NCBI RefSeq assembly: GCF_027531705.1
Contig: NZ_JAPZSP010000026.1
Span: forward strand, 22,719 to 86,718
Origin: Flavobacterium sp.
GTDB taxonomy: Bacteria; Bacteroidota; Bacteroidia; Flavobacteriales; Flavobacteriaceae
Length of the DNA stretch: 64,000 nucleotides
Direction: 5' to 3'
Part shown: piece by piece, positions 20,453 through 27,868 of the stretch
How positions within the stretch are numbered: position 1 is the stretch's first letter
Layout: each line of letters begins with the position of its first letter
Program-made: the position numbers and the translations under genes
The notes under the pieces: generated by a model
What the model was told of the DNA's origin: nothing
The model's input: the letters and a program-made list of their open reading frames with translations, nothing else
Databases searched by the model: none

Positions 20453-21133
20453 AAGAATAATCGGTTACTTTTTTATTATTGGTATTTAGATTTGTGTTTA
20501 AAATAGTTTACAAAAATAATCAAAAAACAAAATAAACATATATTTTGGTGAATTTTTTTATTTAACTATTTAAGAGTTAGTATATAGATTAATACCAATA
20601 AGCTAAAAATTTCAACTAATTTTAATCCTTTTTTTCATTTCTTTTTTAATCTTAATGTGCTTACTTGTATGTTTAATGGATTCTTATTTTGAATAAAAAA
20701 ATTACGAAATAATATAAGAATAAGACTTCAAAATGTTAAAAAAGACGTATTTCAACGATTAATTATTGCATTTAAGGGATTTTTAATTAATTTTAAAATG
20801 TTTTTAAGAGATAAAAGTTTTAAATAAAAAGTGTTCTACAATTTGATATATTTAAAATAATTGTTGGTTAGTCAATTAACTATTTATAAGAAAAAAGAAA
20901 ATAATTAAATTTTGAATTGAGATAATTGCTTTCTTAATTTTGTAAGTTATTGCCTAATTTTTTTTTTAGTGTACAGTAGATTTCTATGTATATATAGTAA
21001 AAAAAATTAAAGTTAAATTGTCAAGTTCGAAGGAAATAAAATTCGATTAACAGTATTGTAACTGTTTTTCGACCAGATAATTAATGCTGTTGTCTAACCA
21101 AAATCAAGGATTATTAATAAAAATGTTGTAATT
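20453..21133. other. 681-bp non-coding gap between divergent surface-protein genes
   Basis: No convincing gene lies here. The sequence is very AT-rich. It holds candidate promoter boxes for both flanking T9SS genes: TAATTTTG at 20935-20942 for the plus strand, and a rightward -33 candidate TTTG at 20911-20914. The predicted 5' leader of the plus-strand gene is about 190 bases. I see no RNA fold I can name. Confidence 0.6.
20911..20942 (+). promoter_or_regulatory. promoter with TTTG-N20-TAATTTTG
   Basis: TTTG at 20911-20914 and a perfect TAnnTTTG box at 20935-20942 are separated by 20 bases. This would drive the S74/T9SS gene at 21134 with a long leader of about 190 bases. Confidence 0.6.
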
Positions 21134-22984
21134 ATGAAAAAGATTTACCTACCATTCGTTTTTCTCTATTCTTGTAGTTTTTTTGCACAAGTAACACAAC
21201 CTTCAAACGTTGTTTCTGGTGTAGAGAATTATTTAGGAACCTATAATAATTTTGATGTCAAGTTTAAAAGGAATAACTTTAATTCGGGCTTGATTAGCGA
21301 GTTTAACACTTCTTTTGGAGATAAAACATTTATTACACCTCCAGCAGGATTTTATAATTGTGCATTCGGTTCTAAGGCATTGTATAATTTAAAAGGCGGA
21401 AGCTCAAACGTTGCGTTAGGGTACAAAGCGTTATATGATGTTGAGTTTGGAAACGCTAATTTAGCCATAGGAGCTGAGTCTATGAAAAGCTCCATTTCAT
21501 CTGATTTTAATATTGGAATAGGTAATGGAGTAATGAAGAAATGTATAAATGATAACAACAATGTTTTAGTTGGTCATTCAATAATGCAAAATGCAGATTA
21601 TGGTTCTTATAATACTGTTATAGGTAATTATAGTTTGTTAGGTTCACCTCACACTTTCTTTAATACAATAGTTGGATATATGTCTTATAACGGAGCTGAA
21701 AATACCGGACAATTTAATATTGGTTTAGGACATAATACAGGCTATTTGAACACTACAGGTAATAATAATATTACAATTGGTAATCAAAATACTGCAATTT
21801 CGGGATCAAATAATATTCTTTTAGGGCATTATATTGTTGGGCAAAATTCAAGTAGTCAATTAAATAATTTGTTGAATATTGGTAATTTAATTTACGGAAG
21901 TAATCTTAATGGTATTTCTAGTTCAGATGATATGACTTCTGCAAGTGCTATGATTGGTATTGGAACTGATAAACCGCAAAATAAATTAGAAATAAAAAGT
22001 GATGAGACTAGTGCTACACCATCTGGATTGAGATTTACTAATTTGAAAAATGATAATTATAATCAAACATCAACATCAGATAAGCAAGTTTTAACAGTTA
22101 ATAGAGACGGTGATGTTATTTTAGTTGATGATATACAAGGTGCTGCCTTTACATCAGCCTGTAATAGTAGTTTTTTAGCAAAATCTGATGGAGCAAATGG
22201 TTTAAAATGTAGTCAAATTTTTGACAATTCTGCTAGTGTCGGAATAGGAACAGGTTCACAATCAAACGCTTTTTTTAGTTGGACGGCTTCTCCTTCTGGT
22301 ACAATGCTTGGAAGTTTTCAAAGCTCCGGAAACTATAAATTAGTAGTAAATGGTTATACGAGATCTTTAGCTTACTTAGCAACTTCTGATAAAAGATACA
22401 AAAAAGACATAAATTCAATTGATAATGCTTTGGAGAGTATTCTTAAAGTAGAAGGAAAAACCTATTTGTGGAACAAAAATGCAAATGAAGATATTGAATT
22501 TGACGATAATTTGCATAGTGGATTTTTAGCCCAAGATTTAGAAAAGATATTTCCTCATCTTGTTGTAACAAGTGATACTGGTGAAAAAGCGGTTAATTAT
22601 ATGGAATTAATCCCTTATTTGGTAGAATCAATTAAAGATCAACAAATTCAGATTGATAAACTTACTCAGTTAATTGATGAGAAAAACGAAACATCTTATA
22701 ATATTTCAGAAACAAAGTTTAATGTTTCAAAGATAAATTCAGTATTCCCTAATCCTACAAGTGATATTTTAAATGTTGCAATAGATGTAAATGAGCAAGA
22801 TAGAAATGTAAGTCTTCAATTGATGGATTTCAATGGTAATCTTGTAAATAAATTAATTGTTCAAGAAAAAGGAAAAGATATTAATAAAAAAATCTTCAAA
22901 GATAATTTTATTAAAGGTGTATATGTTTTGAATTTGGTTGTTGATTCAAAAAAGGTTGACTCGATGAAAGTTGTTTTCAATTAA
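21134..22984 (+). CDS. surface protein with YadA-like head repeats, S74 chaperone and T9SS tail
   Basis: This 616-residue protein has a signal peptide (about 1-18). Residues 70-240 contain repeats such as NVALGYKAL, NLAIGAESM and NIGIGNGVM, as in trimeric head domains. An S74-type intramolecular chaperone region begins about 410 with the cleavage-like motif TSDKRYKKDI (Ser418-Asp419) and continues with HSGFLAQDLEKIFP and NYMELIPYLVESIKDQQ. After it, FPNPTSDILNVAI starts a type A sorting domain for type IX secretion. The combination suggests a trimeric fibre exported by T9SS. Its stop overlaps the convergent next gene by 8 bp. Confidence 0.8.
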   Translation: MKKIYLPFVFLYSCSFFAQVTQPSNVVSGVENYLGTYNNFDVKFKRNNFNSGLISEFNTSFGDKTFITPPAGFYNCAFGSKALYNLKGGSSNVALGYKALYDVEFGNANLAIGAESMKSSISSDFNIGIGNGVMKKCINDNNNVLVGHSIMQNADYGSYNTVIGNYSLLGSPHTFFNTIVGYMSYNGAENTGQFNIGLGHNTGYLNTTGNNNITIGNQNTAISGSNNILLGHYIVGQNSSSQLNNLLNIGNLIYGSNLNGISSSDDMTSASAMIGIGTDKPQNKLEIKSDETSATPSGLRFTNLKNDNYNQTSTSDKQVLTVNRDGDVILVDDIQGAAFTSACNSSFLAKSDGANGLKCSQIFDNSASVGIGTGSQSNAFFSWTASPSGTMLGSFQSSGNYKLVVNGYTRSLAYLATSDKRYKKDINSIDNALESILKVEGKTYLWNKNANEDIEFDDNLHSGFLAQDLEKIFPHLVVTSDTGEKAVNYMELIPYLVESIKDQQIQIDKLTQLIDEKNETSYNISETKFNVSKINSVFPNPTSDILNVAIDVNEQDRNVSLQLMDFNGNLVNKLIVQEKGKDINKKIFKDNFIKGVYVLNLVVDSKKVDSMKVVFN

Positions 22985-23312
22985 AATAAGAATATTTTAA
23001 AAAATTCCAAAAAGACCTTTTCTTTAAATAGTTAAGGTCTTTTTCATTTGCATAAGCTTCTCTTTCAAATGAAATATTGAAGTAAGCTTTCTTTCTGTCT
23101 TTATATTGAATCAATCGAAATAAATATTCTGTCAAATACCAAATGTAAAAGGGTAAAATTAACAATTCTAATTGTTGTCTAATATGAATTTTTTCATGAT
23201 TTATAAAGACGGTATTCAACTTATCATCCTTATCTGTTAAAAAAACAAAAGGAAAAAAAGTCAATCCTCTAAAACCTCTTGGCGTTAAATATTTGAAAAC
23301 AATTAGAATCAT
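22977..23312 (-). CDS. small membrane-associated protein with HEKIH motif
   Basis: This 111-residue protein starts at ATG 23312 (a TTG at 23321 is in frame but less likely). It has the motif NHEKIHIRQQLELL, an HExxH-like zinc-site pattern, followed by a hydrophobic helix (LPFYIWYLTEYLF) and FEREAYANEKD, which could supply the third ligand Glu. It looks like a reduced metalloprotease-type protein conserved in Bacteroidota; I know no function. It overlaps the end of the S74 gene tail to tail and is divergent from the DUF5522 gene. Confidence 0.65.
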   Translation of the reverse strand: MILIVFKYLTPRGFRGLTFFPFVFLTDKDDKLNTVFINHEKIHIRQQLELLILPFYIWYLTEYLFRLIQYKDRKKAYFNISFEREAYANEKDLNYLKKRSFWNFLKYSYFN

Positions 23313-23340
23313 ATGATGCAAAGTTGCTAAATTTGTGCTT

Positions 23341-23517
23341 ATGTTTGAAGATAAAAATGAAAATAAATTAATCGAAGGTGAAGATTTTTACTTAACACCA
23401 GAAGGTTATCGATGTTTTACAGAAAAATATCACTTAAAAAGAGGGTACTGCTGCAAAAGCGGATGTCGACATTGTCCATATGGATTTGATAAAAAAACTG
23501 GAACAATAAAAAAGTAA
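23341..23517 (+). CDS. DUF5522 small cysteine-rich protein
   Basis: From ATG 23341 the product has 58 residues. It ends with the cluster GYCCKSGCRHCPYGF, typical of the DUF5522 family of Bacteroidota, and likely binds a metal or iron-sulphur centre (inference). A perfect -7 box TAAATTTG lies at 23328-23335, only about 5 bases before the ATG, so the message would be essentially leaderless. The upstream GTG at 23335 is part of this box and is not the start. Confidence 0.8.
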   Translation: MFEDKNENKLIEGEDFYLTPEGYRCFTEKYHLKRGYCCKSGCRHCPYGFDKKTGTIKK

Positions 23518-23542
23518 GCAGTATTCAGTCGCAGTATTCAGT
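23518..23542 (+). repeat. tandem 12-mer repeat
   Basis: GCAGTATTCAGT occurs at 23518-23529 and again at 23531-23542, separated by one base, immediately after the DUF5522 stop. The following AT-rich run contains further short words (TATAATATAC). It may be a single arm of the word-repeat class seen elsewhere in the window. Confidence 0.6.
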
Positions 23543-23594
23543 AAAAAATACAATATATAATATACAACAACAAACTATAAACCATAAACTCAAA

Positions 23595-25574
23595 ATGACC
23601 TTTCAAGAACAAATACTACAAGGAATTCCTTCGGTTTTGCCAAATCCAAAGCCTTATGAGGTTGAAATAAATCATGCACCAAAACGAAAAGAAATTCTTT
23701 CATACGAAGAAAAAAAGTTAGCATTAAAAAATGCTTTACGTTATTTTGACTCAAAGCATCATGCCGAATTAATTTCTGAATTCAAAGCCGAATTAGAAAC
23801 TTACGGAAGAATTTATATGTATCGTTTGCGTCCAGATTATAAAATATACGCACGACCAATTTCAGAATATCCAGGAAAATGCGAGCAAGCAAAAGCCATT
23901 ATGTTAATGATTCAAAATAATTTGGATTATGCCGTAGCGCAACATCCACATGAACTAATTACTTATGGTGGTAACGGAGCTGTTTTTCAAAATTGGGCTC
24001 AGTATTTATTGACTATGAAATATTTGGCAGAAATGACTGATGAGCAAACTCTAGCTATGTATTCTGGTCATCCAATGGGATTATTCCCTTCACATAAAGA
24101 TGCTCCAAGAGTTGTAGTTACAAATGGAATGGTAATTCCAAATTATTCAAAACCGGATGATTGGGAAAAAATGAATGCTTTAGGCGTTTCGCAATACGGA
24201 CAAATGACAGCTGGAAGTTATATGTATATCGGTCCGCAAGGAATTGTTCACGGAACTACAATCACAGTTTTAAATGGTTTTAGAAAAATAAAAAAATCAC
24301 CAAAAGGTGGTTTATTTGTAACTTCTGGACTTGGAGGAATGTCAGGCGCACAACCAAAAGCAGGAAATATTGCAGGTTGCGTTACTGTTTGTGCAGAGGT
24401 AAATCCGAAAATTACGCACATTCGTCATTCACAAGGTTGGATTAATGAAGTAATTGAAAATATTGATGAATTAGTTCCAAGAGTTAAAAAAGCATTAGAA
24501 AACCAAGAAGTAGTTTCGATTGCTTACCTAGGAAATGTAGTAGATATTTGGGAACGTTTCGACCTAGAAAATCTGCATATCGATTTAGGTTCCGACCAAA
24601 CTTCACTGCATAATCCTTGGGCTGGAGGTTATTATCCAACAGGATTTTCATTTGAAGAATCGAATGAAATGATGGCAAATAATCCAACAAAATTCAAAGA
24701 AGAAGTTCAAAAAACTTTACGTCGTCATGCGGCTGCGATTAACAAACATACAGCTAAAGGAACTTATTTCTTCGATTATGGAAATGCCTTTTTACTAGAG
24801 GCTTCTAGAGCTGGAGCCGATGTTTTTGCAGAAAACCACATCGATTTCAAATATAACAGCTACGTTCAAGATATTATGGGGCCAATGTGTTTTGATTATG
24901 GATTTGGGCCTTTTCGTTGGGTTTGTGCATCAGGAAACCCTAAAGATTTAGCTGAAACTGACAAAATTGCCTGCGATGTTTTAGAAGAAATGATGAAAAA
25001 TTCTCCTGAAGAAATTCAACAACAAATGGCAGATAACATTCAATGGATAAAAGGCGCACAAGAAAACAAATTGGTTGTTGGCTCACAAGCTAGAATTCTT
25101 TATGCCGATGCCGAAGGAAGAATCAAAATCGCCGAAGCTTTCAATCAAGCTATTGCAAAAGGAGAAATTGGTTATGTGATTTTGGGTCGTGACCACCACG
25201 ATGTTTCAGGAACAGATTCGCCTTATCGCGAAACTTCAAATATATATGATGGTTCTCGTTTTACTGCTGATATGGCAATTCAAAATGTTATCGGAGATAG
25301 TTTCCGCGGAGCAACTTGGGTTTCTATTCATAATGGTGGCGGCGTTGGTTGGGGCGAAGTTATTAATGGTGGTTTTGGTATGGTTCTTGATGGAACTAAA
25401 GAAGCATCGAGACGTTTAGAATCAATGCTTTTCTGGGATGTAAATAACGGAATTTCAAGAAGAAGTTGGGCAAGAAACGAAGGAGCTATTTTTGCAATAA
25501 AAAGAGCTATGGAGACACAACCTTTATTAAAAGTGACCATCCCTAATATAGTTGACGAAGGACTTTTTAATTAA
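23595..25574 (+). CDS. hutU: urocanate hydratase
   Basis: This 659-residue protein matches urocanase: segments LITYGGNGAVFQNWAQYLL, MYSGHPMGLFPS, GPQGIVHGTT, the NAD-binding region TSGLGGMSGAQPKA, and the conserved Cys region FGPFRWVCASGNP. It hydrates urocanate to imidazolonepropionate in histidine breakdown. It is about 100 residues longer than the E. coli and Bacillus enzymes, which is usual for this group of Bacteroidota as far as I recall. No hutH, hutI or hutG lies nearby, so the pathway must be encoded elsewhere. A lipoprotein gene follows after 12 bp. Confidence 0.93.
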   Translation: MTFQEQILQGIPSVLPNPKPYEVEINHAPKRKEILSYEEKKLALKNALRYFDSKHHAELISEFKAELETYGRIYMYRLRPDYKIYARPISEYPGKCEQAKAIMLMIQNNLDYAVAQHPHELITYGGNGAVFQNWAQYLLTMKYLAEMTDEQTLAMYSGHPMGLFPSHKDAPRVVVTNGMVIPNYSKPDDWEKMNALGVSQYGQMTAGSYMYIGPQGIVHGTTITVLNGFRKIKKSPKGGLFVTSGLGGMSGAQPKAGNIAGCVTVCAEVNPKITHIRHSQGWINEVIENIDELVPRVKKALENQEVVSIAYLGNVVDIWERFDLENLHIDLGSDQTSLHNPWAGGYYPTGFSFEESNEMMANNPTKFKEEVQKTLRRHAAAINKHTAKGTYFFDYGNAFLLEASRAGADVFAENHIDFKYNSYVQDIMGPMCFDYGFGPFRWVCASGNPKDLAETDKIACDVLEEMMKNSPEEIQQQMADNIQWIKGAQENKLVVGSQARILYADAEGRIKIAEAFNQAIAKGEIGYVILGRDHHDVSGTDSPYRETSNIYDGSRFTADMAIQNVIGDSFRGATWVSIHNGGGVGWGEVINGGFGMVLDGTKEASRRLESMLFWDVNNGISRRSWARNEGAIFAIKRAMETQPLLKVTIPNIVDEGLFN

Positions 25575-25586
25575 AATAAATAAACT

Positions 25587-26129
25587 ATGAAATCAATTCA
25601 AAAATTAACTGCAGTTTTTGCTATCTTTCTTTTGACATCTTGTGCTTCAGTTAGAGTAGCTTCTGATTTTGATAAAAGTGTAGATTTTACTAAATATAAA
25701 ACCTATGCTTATTATAAAAATGGTATAGATAAAGTAGAGATTTCTGATTTGGACAAAAAAAGAATTCTACGTTCGATAGATGAGGTTATGGCTTCTAAAG
25801 GTTTTGTAAAAAGTGAAAATCCAGATTTGTTGGTAAACATTTTCACAAAAGAACGAGAAGAAGTTAATGTTAATCAGTTTAATGCTGGTTGGGGTTACGG
25901 ATGGGGATGGGGCTGGAATCCGTTTGGTTTTGGTATGCAAACATCGGTTTCTACAAATACAGAAGGAACTTTATTCATTGATTTAATTGATGCGTCTAAA
26001 AAAGAAATGATTTGGCAAGGTGAAGGATCGGGCTATTTAACAAAGAATACAGCCAAGAAAGATGAAAGAGTGAAAGAATTTGTTTCTAAAATTTTAGCGC
26101 AATATCCGCCTATTGTTCAAACTAAATAA
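25587..26129 (+). CDS. DUF4136 lipoprotein
   Basis: This 180-residue protein has a lipobox LLTSCAS (Cys19). The DUF4136 pattern follows: ASVRVASDFDKSVDFTKYKTYAYYK, a central region with RILRSIDEVMASKGF, and a Gly/Trp-rich stretch GWGYGWGWGWNPFG. Function is unknown; the family is common in Bacteroidota envelopes. It lies 12 bp after hutU and probably shares its transcript, then a terminator follows. Confidence 0.8.
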   Translation: MKSIQKLTAVFAIFLLTSCASVRVASDFDKSVDFTKYKTYAYYKNGIDKVEISDLDKKRILRSIDEVMASKGFVKSENPDLLVNIFTKEREEVNVNQFNAGWGYGWGWGWNPFGFGMQTSVSTNTEGTLFIDLIDASKKEMIWQGEGSGYLTKNTAKKDERVKEFVSKILAQYPPIVQTK

Positions 26130-26147
26130 TAAATTTGTTATAATTTA

Positions 26148-26183
26148 AAATCCCGTTCATTATAAAGAGGAACGGGATTTTTT
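26148..26183. terminator. bidirectional rho-independent terminator
   Basis: The stem AAATCCCGTTC pairs with GAACGGGATTT around an 11-base loop, followed by a T-run. It lies between the convergent DUF4136 gene and a small secreted protein gene. Confidence 0.9.
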
Positions 26184-26203
26184 ATATCAATTACTTTTTA
26201 GAA

Positions 26204-26578
26204 TTAATCAACTAAACTTTTAAACAAAGTTGCATTGGATTTTACTTTTTCAAAAGTAGCACCATCAAGTGTTGATTCAAGTTTTCTTTCAATAATTTTA
26301 TTTACAACTTGTCTTCTTTCAATCGTTGAACCAGCATCGTCTAACATATTAAATTTAGTTTTGAATAAACCAAGTAATATTGAAGACATTTCATCTGTTA
26401 ATGGTGTAAATGCTTTTAAATCAGCAACATTTTTTTGTGCTTTTACTTCATTAGTTGCTTTGTTAGAATTAACTGTAGTTGTTGAAGTAGTAGATTTTGT
26501 CACAACTGCTTTTTTAACTTGTGCATTGCTGTTTATAGAAAAAACAAGAATAGTTATAGCAAGAATAAATTTTTTCAT
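26204..26578 (-). CDS. small secreted protein of unknown function
   Basis: This 124-residue protein has a signal peptide (about 1-19), a Thr/Lys/Ala-rich linker, and a helical C-terminal half beginning PLTDEMSSILLGLFKTKF. No family is recognised. It stands alone, with a terminator on its 3' side. Confidence 0.5.
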   Translation of the reverse strand: MKKFILAITILVFSINSNAQVKKAVVTKSTTSTTTVNSNKATNEVKAQKNVADLKAFTPLTDEMSSILLGLFKTKFNMLDDAGSTIERRQVVNKIIERKLESTLDGATFEKVKSNATLFKSLVD

Positions 26579-26719
26579 GTTGAAAATTGTTTAAATTAGA
26601 ACCCAAATCTAAAGTAATTTTATTAAAGGACAAAATATATTTCAAAATTTAGCATAACAAAAAACAGCCATAAATTAAATTCATGACTGTTTAGTAATCT
26701 TAATTGAAGTTATAGATGA

Positions 26720-27160
26720 TTATTTGCGCTCTTTATTCCCCTTTTTTTCGGCACGTTTTTCCATCATTTTATCTTTTCTATCTTCAAAATTTTGTTCCCA
26801 TTTAGTATACTGTTCTGCAGTAAGAATAGTTTTCATCTCTGTTTTTAGAGAAGTAATTTCGTCTTGCATTTTAGTTTTCATAGCTTCTCTTTCTTCAGCA
26901 GTAGGCTTTGTTCCTGAAGCTCTTTTTGTTTCCATTTCTTTTTTCTTAGCATCTCTTACTTCTGCTTTTTTTGTCATAAGTGACTTTACTTGCTCGGCTT
27001 GCTTGGTGCTTAAGTCTAAATCTTTTGTCAATCTTTTTACTTGAAATTCAACTCTTTCTTGTGGAGTTAATTTTTCTCTGTCTTCTTTTCCCATTTTACG
27101 TTCTTGTGCAAACGTTGTTATTCCAAAAACTAGTGCTAATGCTAAAATTAAATTTTTCAT
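26720..27160 (-). CDS. Spy/CpxP-like helical periplasmic protein (DUF4890 type)
   Basis: Start at ATG 27160 gives 146 residues; an upstream TTG start would add a non-signal leader. The signal peptide (MKNLILALALVFGITTFAQ) precedes a highly charged helical region with LTPQERVEFQVKRLTKDLDL and ILTAEQYTKWEQ, the two LTxxQ-type motifs. The C terminus is Lys/Glu-rich. It resembles Spy/CpxP chaperones of envelope stress and DUF4890. It is divergent from the cytochrome c gene of the nos region. Confidence 0.7.
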   Translation of the reverse strand: MKNLILALALVFGITTFAQERKMGKEDREKLTPQERVEFQVKRLTKDLDLSTKQAEQVKSLMTKKAEVRDAKKKEMETKRASGTKPTAEEREAMKTKMQDEITSLKTEMKTILTAEQYTKWEQNFEDRKDKMMEKRAEKKGNKERK

Positions 27161-27259
27161 TTTATGTTTTTTAAATGTTATGATGATAAGACTCGACAAC
27201 TTTGAAAAGGTTTATTCTTTAACAAAAGTTTAATATTCTATCAAAAAAAGAATCTTCTT

Positions 27260-27275
27260 TATGATTGCAGTCATA
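27260..27275 (+). promoter_or_regulatory. predicted Crp/Fnr-type operator, site A
   Basis: A perfect palindrome TATGA-TTGCAG-TCATA lies upstream of the cytochrome c/nosZ operon. Its centre is 37.5 bases before the last G of a -7 box (GACCTTTG, 27298-27305). That puts it near -41.5 of a predicted start around 27309, the class II activator position. Confidence 0.75.
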
Positions 27276-27331
27276 AAACTTAAGTCTATTCTATTCAGAC
27301 CTTTGAGGTATTATTTTAAACTAAATATTTT

Positions 27332-27808
27332 ATGAAAAAACTAGTAGTAGTAATTATCACAACAGTAATGTTATTTTCTTGTGGTAAAAAGGAAAAAGAA
27401 GGAGAAGAATACAATCCTTCTGCATCAACTGAAGAAACAGCAACAACCGATCCGTCATCTTACGACCCAAAAAGAGGTGAAGGTAAATTTACAACGGTTG
27501 AACTTGGAGCAGCTTTAGATCAAGCTATGGCAACAAAAGGGGAAGAAGTTGCAGGTGTAAAATGTACATCTTGTCACAAAACAACTGAAGAAAAATTAGT
27601 TGGTCCAGGTTGGAAAGGCGTTACCGAAAGAAGAAAACCAGAATGGATTATGAACTTCATTACCAATCCAGACCCAATGATTGACAAAGATCCAGAAGTT
27701 CAAGCACAATTAGAAATATGTCTTGTTCGTATGCCAAATCAAGGTTTAGCAGATGAGGAAGCAAGAAGTATTTTAGAATACATGCGTAAAAATGATGGTG
27801 TAAAATAA
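27332..27808 (+). CDS. c-type cytochrome lipoprotein upstream of nosZ
   Basis: This 158-residue protein has a lipobox at MLFSCGKK (Cys17), an acidic/Thr-rich linker, and one haem-binding CTSCH at 78-82 followed by VGPGWKGV, typical of a small class I cytochrome. The C-terminal LVRMPNQGLADEEA supplies a candidate axial Met. It probably donates electrons to the nitrous oxide reductase encoded next. It is under a predicted Crp/Fnr box (site A). Nothing is broken or missing. Confidence 0.82.
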   Translation: MKKLVVVIITTVMLFSCGKKEKEGEEYNPSASTEETATTDPSSYDPKRGEGKFTTVELGAALDQAMATKGEEVAGVKCTSCHKTTEEKLVGPGWKGVTERRKPEWIMNFITNPDPMIDKDPEVQAQLEICLVRMPNQGLADEEARSILEYMRKNDGVK

Positions 27809-27868
27809 ATAATCGAGATGGTCTGTTGGGTGAAAGTAACAGACTATCTTATTTAACTTCAATATATT

